Of a stretch of DNA of 51,704 nucleotides, positions 9,514-19,245 are shown piece by piece. The notes beneath the pieces were generated by a model, which was not told the origin of the DNA, ran no database searches, and saw only the letters and a list, made by a program, of their open reading frames with translations. Both the position numbers and the translations under genes were made by a program. Each line of letters starts with the position of its first letter. Position 1 is the first letter of the stretch. Source of the stretch: an uncultured Lachnospiraceae bacterium (GTDB lineage: Bacteria > Bacillota > Clostridia > Lachnospirales > Lachnospiraceae); assembly GCA_944381535.1 (NCBI GenBank), contig CALWLN010000162.1:1-51704 (forward strand), in the 5' to 3' direction.

Positions 9514-12500
9514 ATGAGAAAAAAAACAAAGAGAAGCTTTGTAAAGAAAACGGTAAGTATGTTAGGAATCATCTGCTTGCTGAGCCAGGCGACGCTACCT
9601 GCGACTGCGGAGACCGGGGCGGGCAGTCCGGGGACAACCCCTTCGGAAAGTAATCTGACCAAGGTGTATCTAAATGGAGCCGTGGCGGAATCAGGAGACG
9701 GCACCACACCCGATACGGCAGTGAAGACGCTGCAGGAAGCCTATGAAAAACTGGATTCAAATAAATCCATGGAAGAGAATGTCATTATTGTTTGCGGGGA
9801 TACCTTGGTGGATCTAAGCAGTGGACATTTAACACTGCCTGCGAAAGAAGCCACGATTTCAAGCCGTGATGGAGATGTGGCATATGAAGCTGTACTATCC
9901 TGCAACAGTACAGGGGTAAACAGGCTTGCGTTGAGTGCGGATACTCTTTTTACGGAGATTGAACTGAATCTGGCAAAGCTTGTAAATGCGTCAGCGAAAA
10001 CCATTTTAAAGAATACAGGCACCGTGACATCAGCGGAGGGCTGTGATATGGAGGTACATAGCGGGACATATAAAAATATCTACGTTTACAAGAAAACAAA
10101 TGCCAACGGCCAAACTGCGGCCAACGCAAAAATATATGGCGGCAATATGGAATTTCTTGCGGTGTCAAACAGCGGAACCTATAATGCAATAACGCTTGAT
10201 ATTTATGGCGGGACCATTCAGAATGTCATGGCGGGAGGCCGTAACGCCGGGGCAACCATAGATTCCGTCAATATTCTTTTAAGTGGTGCGCCTGTCATTA
10301 GAAACCTAAACGGACGGGGGGCAAGTACGGCCTGTGCCAAAACGCAGCTCAGCTTTGCGGGATATACGGGAACGATTAGCGGTACAATATCCAATATTGA
10401 CAGCATTTGCGTATCGGCAGCGGGGGAAGATAAGAGCGCAACTGCGACGGATGTAGAGGCGGCCTATGAAGCAGCGGTGAAGCAAGGAGACATATCGGAG
10501 ATATTGCTGTATGCGGATGTGACCCTGGACAATTCGAGAATTTTTAATACGGTAAACGACATTACATTAAAGGGCGACCTGGAAGAAGCAGCTCGGAAGG
10601 TTGTCTTTACGGAGGATGAATATGCCTGTGAAAATATTGCCGCTTTTGAGAATGTGACATTCCAGTTCTCCGAAGATGAGGCGAATCCCACCATTCTTTC
10701 CTATGTGGAACAGGAGCCGGATTTTTCAGTGTTCTCAAATGTAAAGTCAGCGGGGTATTATGAAACTCGCTCCCAGAATGCTCCGGTTATGGTTTATCTT
10801 TCCCCGGAGGGAAGCGATGACAATAATGGGAAGACGGCGGACGCAGCGGTAGCCACTCTGGAAAAGGCCTATGAATTATTGGATGGGAATAGAGGGATGG
10901 ATTCTAATGTGATCGTTGTCTGCGGAGAAATCATGGTGAATTCGGATACCGCATTGAGCTTACCGGCAAAAGCGGCAACGATTACCGGCAAGGATGGGAA
11001 AACGGATTATCAGGCTGTTTTAAAGGGCGGCACGGGACAGATTACCTTGAATGGGGACACAAGGTTTACGGATATTAAGCTTGATTTTACCAAGATTGTA
11101 AACAGAACACACAAGACGGTGTTGGATATTACAGGCGAGGTGGGTTCCGCGGAGGGCTGTGAAATGGAGGTCTCTGGCGGTTCCTATACAAATGTATATG
11201 TTTATTCCTATAATGGAACCGGGAGTGCAAAAATTTCTGGTGGACTGGTTACTTACCTGGCAGCCGCTAATTCTGGAAGATTCCAAAATCTGAATCTGGA
11301 AATTTCTGGCGGCGGTATCACGGAGGTTCTGGCAGGGGGACGCTGGTCTGGGGCAAACATTACTAAGGTGAATGTGACGTTAAAAGGAGCGCCCGCCATT
11401 ACGGCACTAGACGGCAGAGGCGCAAGTACAGATTGCGAAGAGACTTGGCTTAATTTTTGCGATTATACGGGAGATTTCGGCTTTACGGCCTCTGAATTTG
11501 ACAACATCGGCGTGATTGCGGCGGAGGGAGAGAGTCATGCTTCTCCGGCTTCCCTGCAGGCCGCCATGAAAGCGTGTATCAATGGAGGGACTGTTACAAT
11601 CTGTGATGATATTATCTTGGACAAGACGGACTTTGCGGTTGTGAACGTGGCACTTGTCACCATCCGGGGCGAGAGCAATGAGACGGAGCTTCAGTTTGCG
11701 AAGGATTATTTCTTGTTTACGGGAGCGATTACCTTTGACAATATTACCTTACAGTTTTCGACAGCGGAAACTGAAAGGACGAAACTGTTTTATGATACGG
11801 TCAATGGAAAGCCGGATTTTGAAGAAAACGACACGGTAACCGTAAAGGGTTATTATGAGTTCCAAGAATTAAGCACTACGAATAGCGGTATGGTGGTTGA
11901 TTTTGGAGAAAAGCTGACAAAGCAGGAGGAGGAAGGATTTGCTAAAATTGAAGCCGACACGGTCTATGAGCGTTTTTTAGAGTTGATTTCTTATCTGCCC
12001 GAGGAGGTTCCCGTATTAAGTCTTTACGATACGACACCGGAGACTTATAAGTATAAGATTTATGTGTCTCCTAGCGGCAGCGACTCGGACGGAGACGGAT
12101 CCTTTGGGAATCCTTATGCGACCCCGGCCAAGGCCCTTACAGCGGTGGCGGAAATCTCTGTCCTTGAGAGAGCGAATGGCGTGGCCATTTATTTCCGGGA
12201 GGGCAATTATGTCATCAGCGATACGTTGACGATTAACACCAGCATTACGGATATTCTTAATGGAACGCCGCTGATTCTTGCGGCCTATAACAACGAAGAT
12301 GTAAACTTCGTAGGAGGCGCAACCATAAGTGGATGCCATTTTGAACTGGCGGATGAGGTCACGGTGGGTAGTGAAGACTGGGCGCGGCTGGAGGACAGCG
12401 TCAAGGGAAAGGTCTATGTTGCGGATTTAAAGGAGCTTGGAATTACAGAGTATTTTACCTTTAAGGAGAATAAAAACGGAGGCACACCGATTTTGAGTAT

Positions 12501-15500
12501 GAATGACAGCCAGCTGACACTGGCCCGTTATCCAGATGTGGGGGAAGTGCAGTTTAAGAGCGTCATTGACAGCGGCATTGGTGGCGGTTCCTGCTACGAA
12601 ATGCTGGACACGGAACCTCTGACCTGGAAGAATACCGGAAATCTTTATGTGAGGGGTTCCTTTTATGCGGAGTGGGCGAAGGTGGTCGGAAGAATCACGA
12701 AGATTGACGGGGAAAACAATTCCATCACAACAAATGGGTATCTTGGCTGGGGTGACCGCGAGCTTCAAGCGCTCTATGACAATCTTCACTACTACTACAA
12801 TGTATTTGAGGAACTGACGATACCGGGAGAGTGGTATCTGGATGAAAAAACAGGCCTCCTGTATGTCTATCCACCTTCCGGGACCATATCAGACAGTGAT
12901 GAAATCCGTCTATCGACCACGGGAGCGGAATATTTGATGGAAGTCAAGGGAGCGAAGAATGTTCTTATCAGTGGCATTACCCTTGAGAACGGATTGGGTG
13001 GCGTAAACATTGAAAACAGTGAGAATGTGGTATTGCAGCAGACGGTAATCCGGGATATGAGCAGTTATGGACTGCGTATTTATGAGTCCTTTAAATGCGG
13101 AGCTATTTATTCCACCATATGTCGCACCGGATATTGTGCCTTTTACAGCAGGGTTTCCGCAACCTCGTACAGGGGAATGAAACTATCTAGGTGCTTCCTA
13201 CAGAACAGTTTAATTTATGAAACGGATGTATCGGCAGTGAGCATATACGGAATCGGAGATATATTTTCTCATAACACGGTTCACCATACCCGCAGTATGG
13301 GAATCGGAATCCAGGGTACGGAAAATATTTTGGAATACAACGAGCTTACCAGTCAGTCCTACGACCAGGCAGATGCAGGAGCATTCTATTTTGCCACCAT
13401 TGGACCAAATACGGGAAATGTGGTGCGCTACAATTATATTCATGACTCCAACGAGCCAGGAACGGCGCATGCCAGGGGAATCTATATGGACGACGGTACC
13501 TGCGGCAACTATGCATATGGCAATATCATAGAAAATATGGAATATGGCATTTTTGTACATTGTGGAGACGATAATGTATATGAGGGGAATGTGGTTATTA
13601 ATTGTTCTTATCCCATTACAATTCCAGATTCCTATGTGAACAGTACGCTCCATCCCTTAACCGGAGGTACCTACCGCTATGCAAATGACGCTATCAATTG
13701 GTATAAAACCTTGAATGCGGAGGAAAAAGCGGCCTGGGATGCGCATTTTCCAGGATATGCAGATATGATTGAACGAGATATAGCGGGGGGCAATCAATAT
13801 GATGCGGGAGAAAACAGAGGTGAGGCAGTCCTGTACGCCAAAACCGCAACCGGAAATGTCCTTAAGGATAACACCATTATCAATGGAAGTTCTGCAAGGA
13901 TGGACACGGAAGCAGCAAAATATACTGTAATAGAGAGTGAAATTTTACTTACCCAGAGAGAGTATTCGGACTATACGACCGGGTCAGAGCTTTATCAGAA
14001 AATCGGGTTCACAGACAGCTACGTTACGCCGGGAGACACGCTACCTATGAGCGAAATCCCCAGCCTTCTTGTGCCGGTACAGAATCAGGAAATCAGCGCG
14101 TCAAAGGTAAGTTTCAAATGGCAACAGGTAAAGGGCGCAAGCTATTATATTTTGACGGTTGCCAAGGATGAAGATTTTACGGAGGATGTACGGAGCTATA
14201 CGACCGTAATCGGGGAATATACCATGGATCTTCCTGGCTATGAGCAGGATTACTATTGGAAGGTGGAGGCAGTGTCTAAAGCGAAGTATAACTACGGGCA
14301 GAGGGTGACCTCCACAACAGGGCATTTTGCCTTTACGCTGGTGGGAGATTATAATTCCACGGATGTTCTGCACTATAGCGCAAAGGTGGATGGAAAAAAG
14401 GATGCGGCATATGATTCCAGTGCCCGCATTGTATTGGGCTCCCTGCTTGGCGCATGGCCGTCCGGATATCCAACACCAAATGGCGATACCACGGCCACAG
14501 GAGGATTGACATGGGATGAAGAGAATCTCTATGTATTCCTTGAGGTCAACAAAGAGGGAATTTACAGCAATCCGCTGCTGGAGGCATATAAAGAAGCAGG
14601 GGACCTTTATACGTATCAAACGTTTATGCGTTTTGAGGATTGTATCGAAATTCATTTCAAGACGGCCAACACGGCCCAGTATAAAGTCATTGTCCATGCG
14701 GACGGAGAAGGATATTATTGCAGCCTTGACGGCTGGGAGGGGGATTATAAATATGCCGTGGTGCCCAAGGAGGATGGCTCGGGTTATTATATCGAATTTG
14801 CCATTCCGTTTGGAGAGGAAATGAAAGGAGGCGACCAGGTTTCTTTCAATCTGATGGCGGATTCCATAGACGGCACCCGCTGGGAGGAATATCTTGCCAT
14901 TGCGGCGGAGTATGGAATTGATAAGGAATATCCGGCTGCAAGTGATAAGAGGGCCATCAGGGCAACTCCGGTGTATCAATACCGCAATGCGGATAATCAG
15001 GCCATTACATACACGCTTTTGGAGGAGGGGTGGATAGAGGATTATTATATTCTTCATGCAACTCCTGTGATAGACGGGGAAAAAGATGGGGCTTATGAGT
15101 ATAGCGCTGGAACCAGGCTGGGTTCCATGCATTACGCAATTCCCTATGGCGATACGGAAGAATCGGAAACCACCGGAGAGTTAAAGATGCTTTGGGATAA
15201 CGACTACCTGTACTATTATATTGATGTTACCACCAATGGTATTTTTAGCAATCCGTTGCTGGATGCGTATTTCGAGACGGATGTGACAAAGTGGAGAGCC
15301 TTTATTCGTTTTGAAGATTGTGTGCAGCTGATGTTAAAGACGGCAAATGGTGTAAGTCATACCACAACCATTCACGGAGACGGGGAGGGATATCTGAACT
15401 CCTACGCCAATGTGACAGAGGCTGAGTATGTTGTTTGTGCCAAAGAGGACGGGAAAGGGTACATTATTGAAGCGGCAGTTCCATGGAACGATAATTATAT

Positions 15501-16296
15501 CGCAAAAGACCAGGTGATTCAATTGCATTTTAATGTCAATTCCGTTGACGGAAATGGTGCGGATCCTGTTGAGGAGGGAAAAACCAAGTGGGAGGTCTAT
15601 TCCGCCATTGCGGAGGAATATGGGATTGATACCCCGTATAATAACAGCGAAGCAATTCGCCGGGTGCCTTTGTATCAGTACCGGGGAATCAACAAGGATT
15701 ATGAATCCTTTTCTCTTTCAGGTGAAGGATATATGGCACCTACCTTCAGGGTGACAATTAAGACAACGCCCAGTCATGCCCAAATTGTGGTCAAAAAAGG
15801 AGAAACGGTCATTTCTCCACAGCAAGATGGAATCTATAAACTGGAGGAAGGGAGCTATACTTATACGGTTACGGCAGATGGATATCAGCCTGCGGAGAGT
15901 GTTGACTTTACCGTTGCGGGGGTGAAGGAGATTTTCGTGCCATTGGTTCTGCTGGAATCTACGGGAGATTCGGAAGACAGCGGCGGCCAGGGGGAGACAG
16001 GCAATCCGGAAGACAGCGGCGACCAAGGGAATACAGGCAATTCGGAGGGTAGCGGTGATCAAGTGAATACCGAAACGCCGGGAACCACGGGCGGTACAGG
16101 CAATGCGAATAAGGAAGATACTACAGAAATCACAGAAACTACAGGAACTTCCGAAAACCGGGAAGCGGATAATACCGTGCCACAGACGGGTGAGCAAAGG
16201 GTGCTGCTTTCGGCATCAATCCGCATGATGCTGGCGTTTGCCCTGCTGCTTACGCTTGCTACGATACCGGTCTGGAAGCGGAGAAGGGAAGACTGA
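9514..16296 (+). CDS. Giant sortase-anchored surface protein: parallel beta-helix (GH141-like), duplicated CBM9-like modules, PEGA
   Basis: The 2260-residue protein starts with a signal peptide (1-32, ending ATA). Two related modules follow (about 51-425 and 426-795), each opening with a VYL..G motif and a T-L-x-x-A-Y-E-x-L helix. The main right-handed beta-helix domain (about 848-1470) opens with IYVSPSGSDSDGDG and includes AGAFYF, VVRYNYIHD and RGIYMDDG motifs, reminiscent of GH141 and related beta-helix glycosidases. A fibronectin-like domain (about 1510-1610), two CBM9-like sugar-binding modules (about 1617-1815 and 1843-2050), a PEGA-like domain (about 2078-2150) and a Gly/Asp/Ser/Thr-rich wall spacer follow. 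VPQTGE (2222-2227), a hydrophobic stretch and KRRRED form a sortase signal. It is therefore the likely surface capture and cleavage component of the locus. Enzyme specificity, and whether the two N-terminal modules are catalytic, are unknown. Confidence 0.85.
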   Translation: MRKKTKRSFVKKTVSMLGIICLLSQATLPATAETGAGSPGTTPSESNLTKVYLNGAVAESGDGTTPDTAVKTLQEAYEKLDSNKSMEENVIIVCGDTLVDLSSGHLTLPAKEATISSRDGDVAYEAVLSCNSTGVNRLALSADTLFTEIELNLAKLVNASAKTILKNTGTVTSAEGCDMEVHSGTYKNIYVYKKTNANGQTAANAKIYGGNMEFLAVSNSGTYNAITLDIYGGTIQNVMAGGRNAGATIDSVNILLSGAPVIRNLNGRGASTACAKTQLSFAGYTGTISGTISNIDSICVSAAGEDKSATATDVEAAYEAAVKQGDISEILLYADVTLDNSRIFNTVNDITLKGDLEEAARKVVFTEDEYACENIAAFENVTFQFSEDEANPTILSYVEQEPDFSVFSNVKSAGYYETRSQNAPVMVYLSPEGSDDNNGKTADAAVATLEKAYELLDGNRGMDSNVIVVCGEIMVNSDTALSLPAKAATITGKDGKTDYQAVLKGGTGQITLNGDTRFTDIKLDFTKIVNRTHKTVLDITGEVGSAEGCEMEVSGGSYTNVYVYSYNGTGSAKISGGLVTYLAAANSGRFQNLNLEISGGGITEVLAGGRWSGANITKVNVTLKGAPAITALDGRGASTDCEETWLNFCDYTGDFGFTASEFDNIGVIAAEGESHASPASLQAAMKACINGGTVTICDDIILDKTDFAVVNVALVTIRGESNETELQFAKDYFLFTGAITFDNITLQFSTAETERTKLFYDTVNGKPDFEENDTVTVKGYYEFQELSTTNSGMVVDFGEKLTKQEEEGFAKIEADTVYERFLELISYLPEEVPVLSLYDTTPETYKYKIYVSPSGSDSDGDGSFGNPYATPAKALTAVAEISVLERANGVAIYFREGNYVISDTLTINTSITDILNGTPLILAAYNNEDVNFVGGATISGCHFELADEVTVGSEDWARLEDSVKGKVYVADLKELGITEYFTFKENKNGGTPILSMNDSQLTLARYPDVGEVQFKSVIDSGIGGGSCYEMLDTEPLTWKNTGNLYVRGSFYAEWAKVVGRITKIDGENNSITTNGYLGWGDRELQALYDNLHYYYNVFEELTIPGEWYLDEKTGLLYVYPPSGTISDSDEIRLSTTGAEYLMEVKGAKNVLISGITLENGLGGVNIENSENVVLQQTVIRDMSSYGLRIYESFKCGAIYSTICRTGYCAFYSRVSATSYRGMKLSRCFLQNSLIYETDVSAVSIYGIGDIFSHNTVHHTRSMGIGIQGTENILEYNELTSQSYDQADAGAFYFATIGPNTGNVVRYNYIHDSNEPGTAHARGIYMDDGTCGNYAYGNIIENMEYGIFVHCGDDNVYEGNVVINCSYPITIPDSYVNSTLHPLTGGTYRYANDAINWYKTLNAEEKAAWDAHFPGYADMIERDIAGGNQYDAGENRGEAVLYAKTATGNVLKDNTIINGSSARMDTEAAKYTVIESEILLTQREYSDYTTGSELYQKIGFTDSYVTPGDTLPMSEIPSLLVPVQNQEISASKVSFKWQQVKGASYYILTVAKDEDFTEDVRSYTTVIGEYTMDLPGYEQDYYWKVEAVSKAKYNYGQRVTSTTGHFAFTLVGDYNSTDVLHYSAKVDGKKDAAYDSSARIVLGSLLGAWPSGYPTPNGDTTATGGLTWDEENLYVFLEVNKEGIYSNPLLEAYKEAGDLYTYQTFMRFEDCIEIHFKTANTAQYKVIVHADGEGYYCSLDGWEGDYKYAVVPKEDGSGYYIEFAIPFGEEMKGGDQVSFNLMADSIDGTRWEEYLAIAAEYGIDKEYPAASDKRAIRATPVYQYRNADNQAITYTLLEEGWIEDYYILHATPVIDGEKDGAYEYSAGTRLGSMHYAIPYGDTEESETTGELKMLWDNDYLYYYIDVTTNGIFSNPLLDAYFETDVTKWRAFIRFEDCVQLMLKTANGVSHTTTIHGDGEGYLNSYANVTEAEYVVCAKEDGKGYIIEAAVPWNDNYIAKDQVIQLHFNVNSVDGNGADPVEEGKTKWEVYSAIAEEYGIDTPYNNSEAIRRVPLYQYRGINKDYESFSLSGEGYMAPTFRVTIKTTPSHAQIVVKKGETVISPQQDGIYKLEEGSYTYTVTADGYQPAESVDFTVAGVKEIFVPLVLLESTGDSEDSGGQGETGNPEDSGDQGNTGNSEGSGDQVNTETPGTTGGTGNANKEDTTEITETTGTSENREADNTVPQTGEQRVLLSASIRMMLAFALLLTLATIPVWKRRRED

Positions 16297-16336
16297 TATA
16301 TGACTTTATGGAACAGAGGAGAAGGCTGACAGCATT

Positions 16337-17659
16337 ATGATGAGATGTGTTACAAATTATGAGATTTTACAGAGAAATAACAGGGGTTACGCCATGGCTG
16401 AAATGAGCGGCAAAATTCCGGAAGAAGCAAGGGAGAACCAGAAGATTTATGTATGTGCATTCCGGGAGACAGATAATCTGCTTGTGGTGGACTGGCAGCA
16501 GGCAGAGAGGATGGCAAAGGACTGGCATGTCCGGATACGGCTGCCCGAGGGCGGCCCATACCGACTGGAGGCATGCTTAAGCGATAAGGCTTGCTGCCTC
16601 GAATGGGAGAAGCGGATTTTGTGCATTCACCATGTAGGAGTGGGGGACCTTTATATTCTAGCAGGGCAGAGCAATATGGCCGGGTATGGTCGGGATACAG
16701 CGTATGACCCTCCGTGTATGGGAGTCCACCTGTATGGGAATAACGGGAAATGGGATATTGCGGCCCATCCGCTTAATGACCCCACTGATACTATTTACCC
16801 GGAGACGGCGGAGTATAATTCGGGGACCTCACCGGCGCTGGCCTTCGGCAGACGGCTAAAAGAGACCTTGGGGATACCGATTGGCCTGGTGCAGGCATCT
16901 CTGGGAGGTTCCACCCTTGATAAGTGGCATCCAAGGGAGGAGGGAAGCTTATACCGTGCAATGTTGCGCAGGCTTAATGTGGTTGGAAAGGTAAAAGGGG
17001 TGCTGTGGTACCAGGGATGTTCCGATGCAACGGAGGTGTCTGCGGGAACTTATCTGGAGCGTTTTTGTGAAATGGTGGATTTATGGAGGAAACAGGTGGG
17101 AAATATCCCTTTTTTGACGGTACAGCTAAATCGTTGGGGTGAAAATAAGGCTGGAAATGAAAGAAACTGGGGAATATTGAAGGAGGCGCAGAGACAGGCC
17201 GCCATACAGATAAAAGATGTTCAGGTGGTTCCGTCCTATGATGTGACCATGTCGGACGGAATCCATAATTCCTCGGGCGCGAATGTGGTTTTGGGGGAAA
17301 GACTGGCGCTTACGGCGCTTCGGATGGTCTATCGGAAGCCGGGAAGCATAGCGCCTTCCGTGAAGCGGGTGGAGTATGTGGATGATACTCATATCAAGCT
17401 GTACTTCCAGGAGGGATTGTATGTGGCTCCCACGGACAGACATGCAGAGGGAATGCATGTGGAGGATTCGCAGGGACTGACGGAATGCCTGCTGGCGGAA
17501 TGGGAACAGAATGGTATGCTAGTCACGACAAAAAGGCCTTTTACCCTGCCGGCAAAGTATCACGCCTTCTGGCAGGACAATATCCCGGCCTTTATCCCCC
17601 ACGATACAAACGGCATGCCTATGCTGGCCTGTTATGGTGTCAATATCGAAGCAGGATAG
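16337..17659 (+). CDS. SASA-domain acetylesterase (sialate O-acetylesterase-like)
   Basis: The 440-residue protein has the SASA-type SGNH signature AGQSNMAGYG with Ser112, a GGSTLDKW segment and MSDGIHNSS, which supplies the Asp/His pair. The first 100 residues look like a small beta domain and the end like another. No signal peptide is seen, so it should act in the cytoplasm. Members remove O-acetyl groups from sialic acids or from plant glycans such as xylan; without a sialidase or a sialic acid pathway nearby, a general carbohydrate acetylesterase is more likely. GAGGAGAAGG lies before the ATG, though slightly far away, and a later start cannot be excluded. It is 40 bp downstream of the wall-protein gene. 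Confidence 0.82.
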   Translation: MMRCVTNYEILQRNNRGYAMAEMSGKIPEEARENQKIYVCAFRETDNLLVVDWQQAERMAKDWHVRIRLPEGGPYRLEACLSDKACCLEWEKRILCIHHVGVGDLYILAGQSNMAGYGRDTAYDPPCMGVHLYGNNGKWDIAAHPLNDPTDTIYPETAEYNSGTSPALAFGRRLKETLGIPIGLVQASLGGSTLDKWHPREEGSLYRAMLRRLNVVGKVKGVLWYQGCSDATEVSAGTYLERFCEMVDLWRKQVGNIPFLTVQLNRWGENKAGNERNWGILKEAQRQAAIQIKDVQVVPSYDVTMSDGIHNSSGANVVLGERLALTALRMVYRKPGSIAPSVKRVEYVDDTHIKLYFQEGLYVAPTDRHAEGMHVEDSQGLTECLLAEWEQNGMLVTTKRPFTLPAKYHAFWQDNIPAFIPHDTNGMPMLACYGVNIEAG

Positions 17660-17709
17660 GAGCGTATTTCTTAAAACAGGGAAATCGTTTGGTATGAGGT
17701 GATAAGAAA

Positions 17710-19245
17710 ATGCATAATATCGTAAACATTATTAACTTTGTCAGAGGATTTGATCCTAACGGAAAGGATACTGAACTTATAAACACTGTGAACCAGGAAC
17801 TTGAACTTTGCCAGCGATATGAATTTCCATGCACGTTTCTATTGCAGTATGATGCCTTAATACGGCAGGATTTTCAGGAAATTTTCCGTAAAACCGGCTG
17901 TGATTTGGAACTTGGAATCTGGATTGAGATCGTGAAGCCTCTGGCGGAGGCCTGCGGCATTCCCTGGCGAGGAAGGCCGGGAATGGATTGGGACTGGCAT
18001 GTGAATCCGGGATTTCTGATGGCATATACCCAGGCGGAAAGAGAACGACTCTGTGATGAAATCATGGAAAAATTCCGGGAAATATACGGACAGTATCCGA
18101 ATTTGATAGGTTCCTGGCTCCTGGACAGCTATTCTATGGATTACATGAGCAGGAAATACAAGCTGAAAGCCTTCGTTATTTGCAGGGAGCAATGGGGAGT
18201 GGACGCATATACTCTGTGGGGCGGATATTACAATCAAGGGTATTATGCCTCCAAAAAAAATATGCTTTCCCCGGCCCAGTCCTTCTCCGCCCAGATTCCT
18301 GTTCCGGTGTTCAGAATGCTGGGGATTGACCCAATCTATGAATATGACAACAGGAGATACCCTACGGTTGGGGAGGCATTTACAATTCCGTATCCGATTT
18401 ATACGCTGGAGCCCAGTTTGAAAATGGGGAAAAGCGAGCGCTGTGTCAACTGGTTCATGGACACTTACTTCAATGATAAAACCATTTATTTTGCATATGC
18501 GCAAATGGGGCAGGAGAACAGCTTTCACTGGTCCGCCATACAGGAGGGCTGGCAGGTGCAGATGAAAGTGTTAAAGGAGCAGTGTGACAGGGGCAGGGTG
18601 CGGGTGGAGAAGCTTTCCCAGACGGGGGAATGGTTTTCCAACCAGTTTAAGAGTACGCCTCCCACCAGCATTGTGGCGGAATCAGATTGGTCTTCCAACG
18701 GATTGAAATCCGTGTGGTACAACTGTAAAAAATACAGAGCGAATATGTTTTTGGACAGAGATACTTTCATCATAAGAGACATCTATCTTTTTGACGAGAA
18801 TTATGAAGAACGCTATTATGAGAAACCGTGCACGGAATGGAACGCCATTTATGATAATCTACCTGTGGTTGATGGCGTACAGTGGAGTAATCAAGAGATT
18901 AGATGTGGTCTGTATCTGGAAGGTAAGGTAACCGAAATGACGGTGGAAAAGTCTGGGGAGTCCCAGATTGTCAATGTAAGACTGGAACATGGGCAGGAAA
19001 CGGTTATCTGCTCCGAAGACGGAATCAAAATAGAGGGGACGGGAAGGTGGGTTTTTCAAAGAAAACCTGATGTGAAAACTTTAATGAATATAGGGAGCGA
19101 TAAGATTGCTTTTGAACATCGTGGATTTTCATATGCTGTGGAAGTAAAGGGAAAAATTGAGGGAACGGAACACGGATATATTCTGACTCCGGTGGAACAT
19201 GTAATTTGTCTCACCATAAATCCTGAAAGGAGAGAATTATTATGA
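17710..19245 (+). CDS. Unrecognised 511-residue protein of the glycan locus
   Basis: I do not recognise the family with confidence. The first half reads like a (beta/alpha) barrel: NIVNIINFVRG at the N-terminus, FPCTFLLQYDAL near 40, WDWHVNPGF near 97, GSWLLDSYSMDY near 137 and YTLWGGYYNQ near 170. Acidic and aromatic residues at strand ends resemble NodB-type deacetylases or GH57-like barrels, but no metal-binding HxxxH motif is evident. The last 150 residues look like a beta-sandwich. No signal peptide is present, so it is probably cytoplasmic. GAGGTGATAA precedes the ATG, and the TGA stop overlaps the ATG of GH29 (ATGA), so the two are translationally coupled. Its position between an esterase and a fucosidase suggests an enzyme on the same sugar. 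Confidence 0.8.
   Translation: MHNIVNIINFVRGFDPNGKDTELINTVNQELELCQRYEFPCTFLLQYDALIRQDFQEIFRKTGCDLELGIWIEIVKPLAEACGIPWRGRPGMDWDWHVNPGFLMAYTQAERERLCDEIMEKFREIYGQYPNLIGSWLLDSYSMDYMSRKYKLKAFVICREQWGVDAYTLWGGYYNQGYYASKKNMLSPAQSFSAQIPVPVFRMLGIDPIYEYDNRRYPTVGEAFTIPYPIYTLEPSLKMGKSERCVNWFMDTYFNDKTIYFAYAQMGQENSFHWSAIQEGWQVQMKVLKEQCDRGRVRVEKLSQTGEWFSNQFKSTPPTSIVAESDWSSNGLKSVWYNCKKYRANMFLDRDTFIIRDIYLFDENYEERYYEKPCTEWNAIYDNLPVVDGVQWSNQEIRCGLYLEGKVTEMTVEKSGESQIVNVRLEHGQETVICSEDGIKIEGTGRWVFQRKPDVKTLMNIGSDKIAFEHRGFSYAVEVKGKIEGTEHGYILTPVEHVICLTINPERRELL

Noticed and set aside
14101-15132. Leftward 343-residue open frame inside the wall-protein gene
   Set aside because: It is wholly antisense to a gene with clear domains, has low-quality content and no ribosome site.
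17857-18528. Leftward 223-residue open frame in the 511-residue protein gene
   Set aside because: It is a shadow of the forward frame, which has coupling to its neighbours and a proper start.
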